In this document: positions 35,034-45,070 of the stretch, piece by piece | Position numbering within the stretch: position 1 is the stretch's first letter | Layout: the number at the start of each line of letters is the position of its first letter | DNA from: an uncultured Armatimonadota bacterium | GTDB taxonomy: Bacteria > Armatimonadota > Fimbriimonadia > Fimbriimonadales > Fimbriimonadaceae | NCBI GenBank assembly: GCA_903833215.1 | Contig: CAILEM010000090.1 | Location: 1-64,000, forward strand | Direction: 5' to 3' | Length of the DNA stretch: 64,000 nt | Position numbers and translations under genes: made by a program | Notes under the pieces: model-generated | Told to the model about the DNA's origin: nothing | Databases searched by the model: none | Seen by the model: the letters and a program-made list of their open reading frames with translations, nothing else

Positions 35034-36356
35034 ATGAACTGTTTTACATGTGACTGGCGACCTAGAGTGCGATGCGGGAGCTTTGCGATAGTCGCATTTA
35101 GCTTGATGAGTTTTGCTTATGGCAGTGATGTTCAAGTCGATACTGGAAGACTGGGTCTTACCGTTGATGAAGCGGTAAAGCAGGGCCTTGCAAAGAATCC
35201 GCAGGTGGCTGGTGGACTCGCTGGAGTCAATGCTTCCCTTGCTACCTACCATTCACTCGGAGTACCCGTTCCTATCTCCATCGGTGCGACGCGGGTCAAC
35301 GGTACGAGCACGGCCCCAACCTTGACGGGAAACAATTCCGACACCATCGTGGATGTTGCCGGAACGCTGGACACAAGTGGCCAGCGCCGATATCAGGCGG
35401 CAGGTGCGCAAGCTACATACCAATCCACACGCTATCAATTCCTCGAAACCTTGCTCACACTCGAACAGCAGATTCGTGATGCCTACTGGTCGTTGGCCGC
35501 TGCCGAAGCCCAAGCGAATATCGCTGACGTGAGCCTCAAAGAGGCGCAACGGATACTTAGTCTCACCGTCACCCAAGAGAAAGCGGGGGCTTCGCCCCAT
35601 GGCGATGTGGTTCGGTCTTCCATTGACGTTGCCAACGCGAAGCAGACTCTCCTATCAGCGCAAAACGCTCAGAAGACGGCACTTGTCGCTTTCAATACTC
35701 TCCTTGCACTGCCTCCGCTCACGCCTTCCCGCCTCAGCGTAAGCCTTTCAGAAGATTCGGCACCCGTCCCAACGATTCCACTTCCTTCGGTAAAGGAACT
35801 CGACGAAATCGCCAAGAAGAATCGACCTCTCCTTAAATCGGCCGACGAACAGGCGAAGTCGGCAAACTTTGCGGTTCGGCAAGCGGAAGCTGCTCGCTTA
35901 CCTGATCTCAGCGTGATGTACCAGCGCTCCGTAGAGCAACAGGTGGACGCCCTCAGTCTTTCCGTGAGCATCCCGCTGTTTGACTTCGGTGGGATCGGTC
36001 AATCGGTTAAAGCTGCGCGAGAGCAACGAAAGCAAGCCGAGGCGCAACGATTGCAGACGCAACAGCAGGTCGCGCAGCAGGTGGCCCAAGCATATGCGGA
36101 TGTCCAGGTGGCGGTTGAGTCAGCGTCGAGCTACAAGGCGGAGATTCTAATTCCTTCCATGACCTTGCTAGAAATGGCAAAGCTCGGATACCAACAGGGT
36201 GCAACCGGCATCTTGCCGATTATCGACGCGGAATCGACGATTCGAAATGCTCGCGTCGGCTACATCAACAGCCTGTTGGCTATCTATAAGGCGCAGGATG
36301 AACTGCTCACTGCTGTTGGCAAGCTTCCCGTCGAACCCAGGTCCCAAACGAAATGA
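35034..36356 (+). CDS. TolC-family outer-membrane efflux channel
   Basis: 440 aa from ATG 35034, chosen because the signal peptide MNCFTC..SFAIVAFSLMSFAYG then starts correctly. Two repeats of long coiled helices typical of OEP proteins: LTVDEAVKQGLAKNPQV at the start and SVSIPLFDFGGIGQSVKAARE near residue 310, with alanine/glutamine-rich helices between. Overlaps the MFP gene by 4 bases. Forms the exit duct of the RND system encoded downstream. Confidence 0.92.
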   Translation: MNCFTCDWRPRVRCGSFAIVAFSLMSFAYGSDVQVDTGRLGLTVDEAVKQGLAKNPQVAGGLAGVNASLATYHSLGVPVPISIGATRVNGTSTAPTLTGNNSDTIVDVAGTLDTSGQRRYQAAGAQATYQSTRYQFLETLLTLEQQIRDAYWSLAAAEAQANIADVSLKEAQRILSLTVTQEKAGASPHGDVVRSSIDVANAKQTLLSAQNAQKTALVAFNTLLALPPLTPSRLSVSLSEDSAPVPTIPLPSVKELDEIAKKNRPLLKSADEQAKSANFAVRQAEAARLPDLSVMYQRSVEQQVDALSLSVSIPLFDFGGIGQSVKAAREQRKQAEAQRLQTQQQVAQQVAQAYADVQVAVESASSYKAEILIPSMTLLEMAKLGYQQGATGILPIIDAESTIRNARVGYINSLLAIYKAQDELLTAVGKLPVEPRSQTK

Positions 36357-38107
36357 ACCGGACCACCAAACCCATGAAGAACAGCTTCCGTGCTTTGTCC
36401 CTCTCTCCTCTCTTAGGCTTGAGCCTTATGTTCGCAGGCTGTGCGCCTCGGACAGATGATTCTTCGACCAAGAAGGAAGTCGAAGGCTCCAAGTTGGTGG
36501 AGTTAGGCGGCAAAAAGGGCATTCACTTAAGCGCAGATAGTCTGAAATTGGCGGGAGTAACCCTTCTTGCCGCGGGTCAGGACACCTTGGCAGGTTCGAT
36601 GAAACCTACTGGCGAAATCACACCGACCGACAGCGGCACCGTTCAAGTTGTTTCCAGACTCCCAGGCAGAATCACGTCAGTATTAGTAAGTGTTGGTGAT
36701 CGGGTAGTTCCAGGCCAAATCCTTGCTTACGTCGATAGCAACGACCTAAACCAAGCCATGGCGACCTATGCCACCGCAGTTTCTCATGCGAACCTTTCAA
36801 GAAACCAGCTTGAGCAGCAAAAGAAGCTTGCTGGATTTGGCTCGTTAAGCGAGCAGCCGGTGGAAGATGCGAAAAAATCAGCAGCTGCTGCAGATGCTGC
36901 GGTTGCCAGTGATGAAGCCCAGATCAAAGTCGACAATCTGGCGCTCGAAAGCACGAAGAAGTTGATTGCGATGGGTGAAATCACCCGGAAGCCAGTAGAG
37001 GATGCACAAAACGCATACGCACAGGCGCAATCAGCATCTGTGCAAGCCGGGGTGACGCTTCACTCTGCAAAAGCCAACTTTGAGCGGATTCAGATCCTCT
37101 ATAAGGGAGGCGTCTACAGCAAACAGCAATTTGAAGATGGCGACGCTGCCTACAAGAGCGCCATAGCAGCTTCGAATCAAGCCAATACTTCCGAGAAGCT
37201 CGCTAAAGAAGAACTTCGGCGTCAGCAGAGCATTTTTAGCCAAAACCTAAACGGGGCAGCCTCTCTCCAAGCCGCGCAAAGTAAGGTCCAGCAAGATCAA
37301 CACACTTATGAAAGTGACCTGACTTCCCAGCGATTGGCTCACACCCAATACCAGAGGGCTCTTGCTGTGCGAAAGTCGGGCATCCCCATCTCGCAAGCGC
37401 TTCAGCAAGCACAGGATACATACGATGCTGCCGTTTTTGCCGAGCAAAGCGCTGCGAACACGTTGAAGCTATATGGAGTCGCTCCTGGGAAATCATCTGG
37501 AGTGCTGAAAGATGGTCGGGTGGTTGTGCCGATTGTTTCGCCGATCAAAGGCATTGTCGCCGCTCGGGCGATGGTGGCGGGGCAAATGGCGGATACAGCA
37601 ACACCCCTTCTCCGCCTTGTTAACCTCGACAAAGTGTTCGTGGATGCCTCCATTTATGAAGCCGATCTTGCTGGAGTCCAAATGGGTGACAGCGTTAAGG
37701 TGCATGTTTCAGCATTTCCTAACTCCATTTTCGTTGGTCGCGTGAAATGGGTGGCTCACGAGGTTGCCCCCGACACCAGAACCATCACTGTCCGCACCAT
37801 TATCGATAACCCTGGTTGGACTTTGAGCCCTGGGATGTTTGCTTCTGTCGACATTGGCAGCAAGAAGAAACTTCACACGATTTCCATTCCAGCTGACGCC
37901 GTGATGCAGGAATCTGATATGCAGATTGTTTACGTTCAAACAGCCCCTGGTGAGTTCTTGAAACGGCCCGTTAAGGTCGGATCTCCCGTGGGTGGAAAGG
38001 TGGCGGTTGAGACGGGCTTGTCATCCGGTGAACAGGTGGTTGTCGGCGGCAACGTCTACATTCAGAAAGAACAGGAAAGGCTTGAAGGCGGGAAAGGCAA
38101 AGCTTAA
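36353..38107 (+). CDS. RND efflux membrane-fusion (adaptor) lipoprotein
   Basis: 584 aa. Lipobox LMFAGC after the hydrophobic start. Lipoyl/barrel-sandwich halves are visible as VVSRLPGRITSVLVSVGDRVVPG near residue 100 and VVPIVSPIKGIVAARAMVAGQ near residue 385, separated by an unusually long alpha-hairpin (about residues 130-375) rich in alanine and glutamine. A beta-barrel domain follows (VFVDASIYEADLAGVQMGDSVKV). CusB/CzcB-like. The hairpin is long enough to bridge far into the periplasm. Stop and the next ATG are adjacent. Confidence 0.92.
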   Translation: MNRTTKPMKNSFRALSLSPLLGLSLMFAGCAPRTDDSSTKKEVEGSKLVELGGKKGIHLSADSLKLAGVTLLAAGQDTLAGSMKPTGEITPTDSGTVQVVSRLPGRITSVLVSVGDRVVPGQILAYVDSNDLNQAMATYATAVSHANLSRNQLEQQKKLAGFGSLSEQPVEDAKKSAAAADAAVASDEAQIKVDNLALESTKKLIAMGEITRKPVEDAQNAYAQAQSASVQAGVTLHSAKANFERIQILYKGGVYSKQQFEDGDAAYKSAIAASNQANTSEKLAKEELRRQQSIFSQNLNGAASLQAAQSKVQQDQHTYESDLTSQRLAHTQYQRALAVRKSGIPISQALQQAQDTYDAAVFAEQSAANTLKLYGVAPGKSSGVLKDGRVVVPIVSPIKGIVAARAMVAGQMADTATPLLRLVNLDKVFVDASIYEADLAGVQMGDSVKVHVSAFPNSIFVGRVKWVAHEVAPDTRTITVRTIIDNPGWTLSPGMFASVDIGSKKKLHTISIPADAVMQESDMQIVYVQTAPGEFLKRPVKVGSPVGGKVAVETGLSSGEQVVVGGNVYIQKEQERLEGGKGKA

Positions 38108-41100
38108 ATGATTGATCGCTTTCTCCAAGGCGTGATCAAGCAACGGCTTGTGTCGCTTGCGTGCGCCCTCCTCATCATCGCTGCGGGACTTTTCTCCATG
38201 CGCAGTCTAAATATCGACGCATTTCCCGACATCACTCCGGTTCGTGTTGAAGTCGAAACGAGTTCGCCGGGTTTGGCGAGTGAAGAAGTCGAAAAGCTTG
38301 TCACCCATCCCCTCGAAATCGCCCTACAAGGTATTCCTAAAACAACCAAGATCAGCTCCATTTCAAAATTCGGGATTTCGGTTGTTACGGTGTACTTTGA
38401 AGACAATGCCGATGTCTATTGGGCACGTCAGCAGGTTTTCGAACAGATCGGAGGCGTTCCCATGCCCCCCGGTATCACGCCAGAGATGGGGCCGAACGAC
38501 ACCGGCACAGGGCAGATCTATATCTACGCCGTCAAGAGTCCGCAGCGATCGAACATGGCGCTTCGGACAATTCAAGACTGGACAGTAACGCCTGCACTCA
38601 AAGCCGTACCTGGTGTTGCCGACTGCTTATCTTTCGGTGGCGAAGTCAAGCAGTTCCAAGTCCTTGTCGATCCCGTACGCCTCAAGGCCTATGGTTTGGC
38701 GATTGGTGATGTCACCGGTGCGATCAGCAAGAACAACCAGAATACAGGCGGTAACTACGTCCGCCACGGTGGCGAACAGTACATCGTTCGTGGGCTCGGA
38801 TTGCTGGAGTCACCCGAGGATATCGGCCGGATTGTTGTCAGTTCGAAAAACGGAACCCCAATTTTTATCCGGAATATCGGCACTGTACAAATTGGCCCCG
38901 GTGAACGGCAAGGTTCCGTGACTGAAGATGGTAAGGGCGAAGTTGTATCCGGCATCGTCATCCTACGGCTTGGATCAAATACGTCGGACGTCATCTCAAG
39001 GGTTAAGCAACGCCTTACCAGTCTCAAGCAAGACCTGCCCGCAGACGTGTCGATTGTCCCTCTCTACGACCAGTCGCTGCTGATTACTCACAGCATCGAT
39101 ACCGTCAAAGACGCGCTCATCGCCGGCGAGCTTCTCGTCATCTTGATCCTCTTCTTGATGCTGAGTAACTTCAGAGCGGCCGCGGTGGCGGCGTTGGCGG
39201 TCCCTGTTTGCATGCTGGTTGCCTTCATCTTGATGTGGAGAGCAGGCATCTCTGCCAACTTACTTTCACTGGGTGGGCTAGCAATTAGCATCGGAATGAT
39301 GATCGATGCGAGCATCGTCATCACAGAGAACATCTATCGAAATGTCAGTGAAACTTGGAATGATGGCGACGAAATCGAGGATGTTGTGTTGCGAGGCGCA
39401 ACTCAAATTGGTCGACCTGTCTTCTTCGCAATCCTTATTGTCATCGCTGCCTTTATTCCCCTTCTGGCACTGAAGGGAATCGAAGGGAGGCTGTTCGTCC
39501 CCCTCGCCCTGTCGATCATCTTCTCGATGGTCGGATCCGTGGTCATGGCATTTGTTGTGGCCCCAGCGTTATGCGTTGTCGTCCTAAAAGGCGGACATCC
39601 AGAACCGGCAAACCGCTTAGTGCAGTGGCTACGCGCACACTACGAGCGTGGGCTTGATAAGTCAATCAAGAAGCCCTCACGGGTCACCATTGTCTGGCTC
39701 GCGGTAACCGCATTGAGCATCTTCCTTTTCTCATTAACGGGCTCAGAGTTTCTACCCAGCTTGGATGAGAACAATTTTCGGATCCGGGCGACGCTTCCCG
39801 CCAGTATCTCTCTTGCCGAGGCGACTTCCCTAGCCCAACGCATGGAAGCTGAGGTCTGCCGCAACCCGAACGTCCTCCACGTTATTGGCTATGTGGGGCG
39901 AGCTTCCCTCGGTGGAGATCCTGAAGCGGTAAGCAATTGTGAGCTCTCTGTGCCCCTCAAGGTGCCAAGCTCTTGGGTAGGTGCCCACTCTAAGTCGGAG
40001 TTGGAACAGCAGTTGCGGACGACGCTTTCAAAATTCCCCGGCGTTGAGCTTGAGTTCTCTCAAGAACTTGAGATGCGCAACGATGAGCTCATATCCGGCT
40101 TCAATACACCAATTTCGATCTTCGTGCGCGGAGACGATACCAACATCCTTATCAAGAAAGCCGATGAAATCGCGGCCGCGTTGAAGAAGGTCAAAGGCGC
40201 AACCGACGTCTCGGTTGAAGAAGTGTCTGGAATTGACGATCTGGACATTATTCCAAACCGAGAGGCCATCGCTCGCTACGGGATTAATGTTTCGGATGTG
40301 ATGGATGTCGTCCAAGCATCTATCGGCGGAGCGACCGCAAGTACCTTCTATGAAGGGGAAAAGCAGTTTGACATTGTCGCACGCGTGATGCCGCAGTACC
40401 GAAACAACGTGGTCTCCATCGGCAATCTGCTTGTCACGTCGTCGACAGGGCAAAAGATTCCATTAAATCAGCTGGCCACCATTCAGGTGAAGCAAGGTCT
40501 TGCCGAGATCGGGCGCATGGATACCAAGCGTCGCGTCGCCGTCTTGGCCGACGTCCACGGGCGATCCGTGGGAACCGTCGTCAATGATGCAAAGGCAATC
40601 ATTGACCGTGACGTGAAGCTGCCAGCGGGTTATACGATCGTCTGGGGTGGTGCGGTCGAAGAACTACAACATGCGCTAGAAACCCTCACGTGGGCGATTC
40701 CTGCTTCCCTGCTGCTCATTTTCGTGTTGGTGTATGGTTGCTTTGGCTCATGGCGAGATTCCCTGGTCGTGCTGACTACGATCCCGTTAGCCATAATTGG
40801 CGGCACGGTTCTACTGCTTGTGATGGGGCTCCCGATTTCGGTCCCAGCGATCATCGGTTACATCGCGAACTTCGGAACTGAAGTGCAGAACGGCACCATC
40901 ATGGTCTCCTTCATCAATCGTTGGCGGGCGAAGGGGTATTCCGTTCGGGAAGCCGCCGCGTTTGGTGCCACCGAGCGACTGAGACCCGAAATTCTGAGCG
41001 CTCTCATCGGAGTTCTTGCTTTGATTCCTTTCCTACTGACGTCTGGAATCGGCGCGACGGTTGAAAGGCCGCTGGCCGCTGTTGTAGTCGGTGGTATTGC

Positions 41101-41248
41101 ACTCTCAAGGCCAATCGCCTGGTTCCTGCTTCCAACCCTGTACGTTCTCTTTGACAAGGAAGGACGAGAATCCCTAAAGAAAGATTTTGAACCCCGCGAA
41201 TTGGATCCAAAGGACCTTCATGTGATCGATCCGCCCGTTGGGGGGTAG
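38108..41248 (+). CDS. RND efflux pump, heavy-metal (HME) family
   Basis: 1046 aa, about 12 membrane helices and two periplasmic porter regions. TM4 reads GGLAISIGMMIDASIVITEN, close to the Cu/Ag (CusA-like) signature, lacking the first aspartate of CzcA-type pumps but keeping the second aspartate and the glutamate. The porter domain (EMRNDELISGFNTPISIF, IGGATASTFYEGEKQFDIV) is closer to CzcA, and the CusA methionine equivalent in this loop appears to be glutamate. Substrate is therefore uncertain. Together with the TolC and MFP genes it forms one operon. Confidence 0.92.
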   Translation: MIDRFLQGVIKQRLVSLACALLIIAAGLFSMRSLNIDAFPDITPVRVEVETSSPGLASEEVEKLVTHPLEIALQGIPKTTKISSISKFGISVVTVYFEDNADVYWARQQVFEQIGGVPMPPGITPEMGPNDTGTGQIYIYAVKSPQRSNMALRTIQDWTVTPALKAVPGVADCLSFGGEVKQFQVLVDPVRLKAYGLAIGDVTGAISKNNQNTGGNYVRHGGEQYIVRGLGLLESPEDIGRIVVSSKNGTPIFIRNIGTVQIGPGERQGSVTEDGKGEVVSGIVILRLGSNTSDVISRVKQRLTSLKQDLPADVSIVPLYDQSLLITHSIDTVKDALIAGELLVILILFLMLSNFRAAAVAALAVPVCMLVAFILMWRAGISANLLSLGGLAISIGMMIDASIVITENIYRNVSETWNDGDEIEDVVLRGATQIGRPVFFAILIVIAAFIPLLALKGIEGRLFVPLALSIIFSMVGSVVMAFVVAPALCVVVLKGGHPEPANRLVQWLRAHYERGLDKSIKKPSRVTIVWLAVTALSIFLFSLTGSEFLPSLDENNFRIRATLPASISLAEATSLAQRMEAEVCRNPNVLHVIGYVGRASLGGDPEAVSNCELSVPLKVPSSWVGAHSKSELEQQLRTTLSKFPGVELEFSQELEMRNDELISGFNTPISIFVRGDDTNILIKKADEIAAALKKVKGATDVSVEEVSGIDDLDIIPNREAIARYGINVSDVMDVVQASIGGATASTFYEGEKQFDIVARVMPQYRNNVVSIGNLLVTSSTGQKIPLNQLATIQVKQGLAEIGRMDTKRRVAVLADVHGRSVGTVVNDAKAIIDRDVKLPAGYTIVWGGAVEELQHALETLTWAIPASLLLIFVLVYGCFGSWRDSLVVLTTIPLAIIGGTVLLLVMGLPISVPAIIGYIANFGTEVQNGTIMVSFINRWRAKGYSVREAAAFGATERLRPEILSALIGVLALIPFLLTSGIGATVERPLAAVVVGGIALSRPIAWFLLPTLYVLFDKEGRESLKKDFEPRELDPKDLHVIDPPVGG

Positions 41249-41257
41249 CATCGCGGG

Positions 41258-41824
41258 GTGCTGCGCTGCGTGTTGTGGGTTTTCTGCTGTTTGGTCGTCA
41301 TCGGGTGCGCAAAACCTCCCCTGATGGAAGCGAAATCGTCAGTGGTAGCAAAACCAGCTGCTCCGAAGGATCCGGATCAAGCGCTGTTCGATCAAATCCG
41401 TTCTGGGGCTTATCAGATCGGTTCCGCGATAGACGCCATCGAGTCGGTACGGAAGACGACTAAAGAGATTGCCTCCCGTGAAGCGGGTGCTACTCAAAAA
41501 GCTCTCGTGATGATCACGAGCCAACTTGATGCGGCTGGCAAAGCGCTCGTCGAATTTAGCGACGAGCCTCCTACTTTCGAAGAATTCAAGAAGAACTTTT
41601 CTGCCCAGGATGAACGAAGGCTAAAGGCCATCGACGCGGCAAATGAGTCTCTCAATGACCTAAGAGACGCGCAGGATATCGTTGGCGACCTTTTGGACAG
41701 CCATCCACCAGAGCCCGAAAACACGGAGCTTGATAATGCCGATTCCGACTTAGAGGAATGCGTTCAGGCCGTACAAGATGCCATCAAAGCGATGGGTGGC
41801 AAAGTGAACTCCCCAGACTCATAG
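41258..41824 (+). CDS. Hypothetical lipoprotein downstream of the RND operon
   Basis: 188 aa from GTG. Signal peptide with lipobox LVVIGC, then a proline/alanine linker and an all-helical domain rich in A, E, D and K (about residues 40-185), likely coiled coil. No family recognised. It begins 9 bases after the RND pump, so it probably belongs to the same mRNA; a periplasmic accessory role is possible but unproven. Confidence 0.7.
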   Translation: MLRCVLWVFCCLVVIGCAKPPLMEAKSSVVAKPAAPKDPDQALFDQIRSGAYQIGSAIDAIESVRKTTKEIASREAGATQKALVMITSQLDAAGKALVEFSDEPPTFEEFKKNFSAQDERRLKAIDAANESLNDLRDAQDIVGDLLDSHPPEPENTELDNADSDLEECVQAVQDAIKAMGGKVNSPDS

Positions 41825-41828
41825 AGCC

Positions 41829-41914
41829 TGGTGCCGGGGGCGGGACTCGAACCCGCACGGGTTTAACCCCAATGGTGTTTGAGACCACCGCGTCTACCAT
41901 TCCGCCACCCCGGC
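41829..41914 (-). tRNA. tRNA-Leu (anticodon CAA)
   Basis: 86 nt including an encoded CCA. Acceptor GCCGGGG pairs with CCCCGGC, the anticodon stem GTGGT/ACCAT encloses CTCAAAC (anticodon CAA, codon TTG), a long class II variable arm pairs TTGGGG-type sequences, and the T-arm contains GGTTCGAGTCC. Confidence 0.95.
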
Positions 41915-41968
41915 CGGCAAAAAATAATACCCGTCTATTGACCGTTTTGGGGCAGGTATCGTGGAGAT

Positions 41969-42964
41969 ATGGCAAAGGAAGTCAGAGTCGGCGTTGCCGG
42001 ACTAACTCATGGACATGTTTGGGGATTAATTGAGGCGTGGAAAAAGGTGCCGGGAGCCCATTTGGTTGCCCTGGCCGATGAGACGCCACTGCTCGAAAAG
42101 GCGATGGCCGATTTCGACAAGAGCTACACCGATTGGAAGGAAATGTTGGCCAACGAACAGTTGGATGCCCTGCTGGTGACAAGTAACAACCGTGAATCCT
42201 CAGAGATCACGATTGCTGCCCTCGAGAAAGGCATTCCCTGCCTTGTTGAAAAGGCGATGGCTGCTGACGCCGCAGATGCAGATCGTATGTTGGCGGCACA
42301 AAAAGCCAGCGGTAAGACCCTGATGATCAATTGGCCCTTGGCGTGGAATCCATGGCTCTACGAACTCAAGAAGCAGCTTGATGCTTCAGCGATTGGACAT
42401 CCCTTCCACATGCGCTTCAAGATTGGGCACGGTGGACCGAAGGAGATCGGCTGCGACGAATACTTTGTCGGATGGCTGCACGACGAGAAGCTTAACGGTG
42501 GTGGTGCCATCGCTGATTTCGGGTCCTACGGTGCCGTGATCTCGCGATATCTCTTTGGAATGCCTGAGTCCGTCTATTGTGTTCGCGGAAACTACACGAA
42601 GGATTACGACGTCAGCGACGATCATGCGTTGATCGTGCTCAAGTATCCGAAAATGAGCATTTCTCTGGAAGGCACTTGGGCAACCATCTCCTCCGAATCT
42701 GGACCGAATCCGGTTGTGAACGGAAAAACTGGGACGTTAGCCGTCTACGATGGTCAACTTAGAGTTCACCTTCCTGGCAAAGCAGTCGAAGACGTCGCTA
42801 CACCAGCTCTTGCTGAGTCGAATCCTGCCATCTACTTCATGGACTGCGTGAACAACAACACCGCGCCCGATGGCATACGCAACCCAGAAATCGCGGCAGA
42901 TGCGTGCCGCATATTGGATGCCGCAATTAAGAGCAGCCGCTCCCACTGCGCCGAAGCACCGTAA
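41969..42964 (+). CDS. Gfo/Idh/MocA-family oxidoreductase
   Basis: 331 aa. NAD(P)-binding Rossmann start EVRVGVAGLTHGHVWGL, with LVTSNNRESS and a VEKAM segment that replaces the usual EKP. The C-terminal beta-sheet domain holds a GGGAIADFGSYG motif near residue 175, where the catalytic-site histidine region is expected. Members oxidise or epimerise sugars and inositols; substrate unknown. GGAG lies just ahead of the ATG. Converges with tkt with a 20-base gap. Confidence 0.9.
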   Translation: MAKEVRVGVAGLTHGHVWGLIEAWKKVPGAHLVALADETPLLEKAMADFDKSYTDWKEMLANEQLDALLVTSNNRESSEITIAALEKGIPCLVEKAMAADAADADRMLAAQKASGKTLMINWPLAWNPWLYELKKQLDASAIGHPFHMRFKIGHGGPKEIGCDEYFVGWLHDEKLNGGGAIADFGSYGAVISRYLFGMPESVYCVRGNYTKDYDVSDDHALIVLKYPKMSISLEGTWATISSESGPNPVVNGKTGTLAVYDGQLRVHLPGKAVEDVATPALAESNPAIYFMDCVNNNTAPDGIRNPEIAADACRILDAAIKSSRSHCAEAP

Positions 42965-42984
42965 GAGCGGCCGTAGCGGGTCTG

Positions 42985-44970
42985 CTAGTCGTTGAGAGTC
43001 GAGAGCGCCGTATTGACGACGTTCTCGACTGTTAATCCCAACTCAGCAAAGATGAGCTTCGCTGGAGCCGAAAGTCCGAATCGGTCGATACCGACCTGAG
43101 CGTCTGAGTACCTGGGCCACGCCATCGTGGAGCCCGCTTCAACCGAAACGCGCTTGACGCCCTTTGGAAATACGGAGGCTTTGTATTCAGCCGTCTGTTG
43201 CTCAAACAGGAACCAGCTTGGCATGCTGACGACGCTTGTCGGAATTCCTTGAGCCTCGAGTTTCTCTTTTGCCCCGGTGCAGAGTTGGAGTTCGCTACCG
43301 GTGCCGATCAAGATGAGCTGTGGATCTGACGATGCTGCCGAAAGGACGTAGGCACCCTTCTCTGCCGGATGCTCCGAAACAGTGTTGGGAGTCAATGCGG
43401 GCAAATCCTGGCGGCTCAAAACCAACAGTGTCGGGGTCTTCCTAGATTGAAGAGCCACCTTCCACCCGGCCGCCGTCTCGTTTCCGTCAGCGGGGCGAAA
43501 TACATTGACGTTCGGAATCGCTCGAAGTGATGTCAGGTGCTCGACCGGCTGGTGAGTTGGGCCATCTTCACCGACGCCAACCGAATCATGAGTAAAGACG
43601 GAGATCGATGGGCATTCCATGATCGCCGCAAGTCGAATCGACGGTCGGCAGTAGTCGGAGAATACGAAGAAGGTTCCACCGTAGGACTGCACACCGCCAT
43701 GGAGCGTGAGTCCATTTACGGCAGCGACCATGGCATGTTCGCGGACCCCAAACATGATGTTGCGCTGGGCGTGGTTGTCCCAGTCGAACTCACCGGAGTT
43801 CTTCTGAGTTGCGTAGGTGCTCTCAGATAGGTCGGCATTTCCGCCGATCAGAACGTCGTGATGTGCCGCAATGGCGTTGAGAACCGTGTTACCGGCTTTG
43901 CGTGTGGAAATTGGCTGGTCGAACGTTGGCAGGTGATCGATCCAAGCTGTTGGGAAGTTGCCAGCGATTGCTTCGGAAAGCGTCTTCGCCAATTCTGGAT
44001 AGGCTGCGGAGTATGCCGCGAACACATCGTTCCACTTGGCTTCTAAGTTCGCTCCGTGCTCGACCGCGCTTCGGTAGGTTGCAAGGGCGGCTGGATCGAC
44101 ATAAAAGTCTGGCTCAAGCGGAATACCCAGCGCTTCTTTCGTAAGTTTGACCTCGTCAGGACCGAGGGGAGAGCCGTGAGATTTGGAACTTCCCGCCTTA
44201 TTAGGGCTACCGAATCCAATAATGGTCTTGCAGGCGATGATCGACGGCTTGTCGGTCACGTGATGGGCCTCTCGAATTGCGGCGTCAATCGCACCTGGGT
44301 TCATGCCATCGACATGCTGAACGTGCCAGCCCAAAGCTTCAAATCGACCACCAACGTTTTCGGTGAAGCTTAATGAGGTTGGTCCATCGAGGGAAATTTC
44401 ATTATCATCGTAAAGGACGATCAATCGGCCCAGGTGCAAGTGACCGGCCAAAGACGCAGACTCGTTAGATAGGCCTTCCATGAGGTCGCCATCGGATGCG
44501 ATAACGTAGGTGAAATGGTCAACGATGTCATGGCCTGGCTTATTGAAAGTGGCTCTCAGCCAAGACTCAGCAAGTGCGAATCCAACGGAGTGTCCAAAGC
44601 CCTGTGCCAAGGGGCCAGTTGCCATCTCAACACCAGCAGTCTCAAGATTCTCGGGATGCCCTGGTGTGCGGCTGTGAAGTTGTCGGAACTGTTTGAGGTC
44701 ATCCAGCGACAAATCGTAGCCTGTAAGGTGCAACAGCGAGTAGAGGAGCATCGAGCCATGGCCCGCGGATAGGATAAATCGATCGCGGTTAAACCAGTGC
44801 GGATTTCTCGGGTTATGGTGAAGGTACTTCGTCCATAGCGTATATGCCATCGGTGCTGCCCCTAAAGGTAAGCCTGGATGACCACTGTTGGCCTTTTGAA
44901 TCGCATCTATCGATAGCGCTCGAATAGCGTTGATACATAAATCGTCGTGACTTTTCGTTTCTGCTCCCAC
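42985..44970 (-). CDS. tkt: Transketolase
   Basis: 661 aa, full length. Thiamine-diphosphate enzyme of the pentose-phosphate pathway. Seen: [20 protein letters not shown] at the N-terminus, the ThDP/Mg motif SDGDLMEG...DDNEIS near residues 155-190, [19 protein letters not shown] and [11 protein letters not shown] start at 44970. Its promoter region is divergent from the large secreted protein gene at 45071. Confidence 0.97.
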   Translation of the reverse strand: MGAETKSHDDLCINAIRALSIDAIQKANSGHPGLPLGAAPMAYTLWTKYLHHNPRNPHWFNRDRFILSAGHGSMLLYSLLHLTGYDLSLDDLKQFRQLHSRTPGHPENLETAGVEMATGPLAQGFGHSVGFALAESWLRATFNKPGHDIVDHFTYVIASDGDLMEGLSNESASLAGHLHLGRLIVLYDDNEISLDGPTSLSFTENVGGRFEALGWHVQHVDGMNPGAIDAAIREAHHVTDKPSIIACKTIIGFGSPNKAGSSKSHGSPLGPDEVKLTKEALGIPLEPDFYVDPAALATYRSAVEHGANLEAKWNDVFAAYSAAYPELAKTLSEAIAGNFPTAWIDHLPTFDQPISTRKAGNTVLNAIAAHHDVLIGGNADLSESTYATQKNSGEFDWDNHAQRNIMFGVREHAMVAAVNGLTLHGGVQSYGGTFFVFSDYCRPSIRLAAIMECPSISVFTHDSVGVGEDGPTHQPVEHLTSLRAIPNVNVFRPADGNETAAGWKVALQSRKTPTLLVLSRQDLPALTPNTVSEHPAEKGAYVLSAASSDPQLILIGTGSELQLCTGAKEKLEAQGIPTSVVSMPSWFLFEQQTAEYKASVFPKGVKRVSVEAGSTMAWPRYSDAQVGIDRFGLSAPAKLIFAELGLTVENVVNTALSTLND

Positions 44971-45070
44971 CCCATGAGGTTACCAGGTAGGCATTCGTGG
45001 AAAAAGCTAAGGTTTGAGCGAAGTTCCCCCTAAGGTGAACCACTTAACACCCTAAGGTAGTCTTCTTGGA

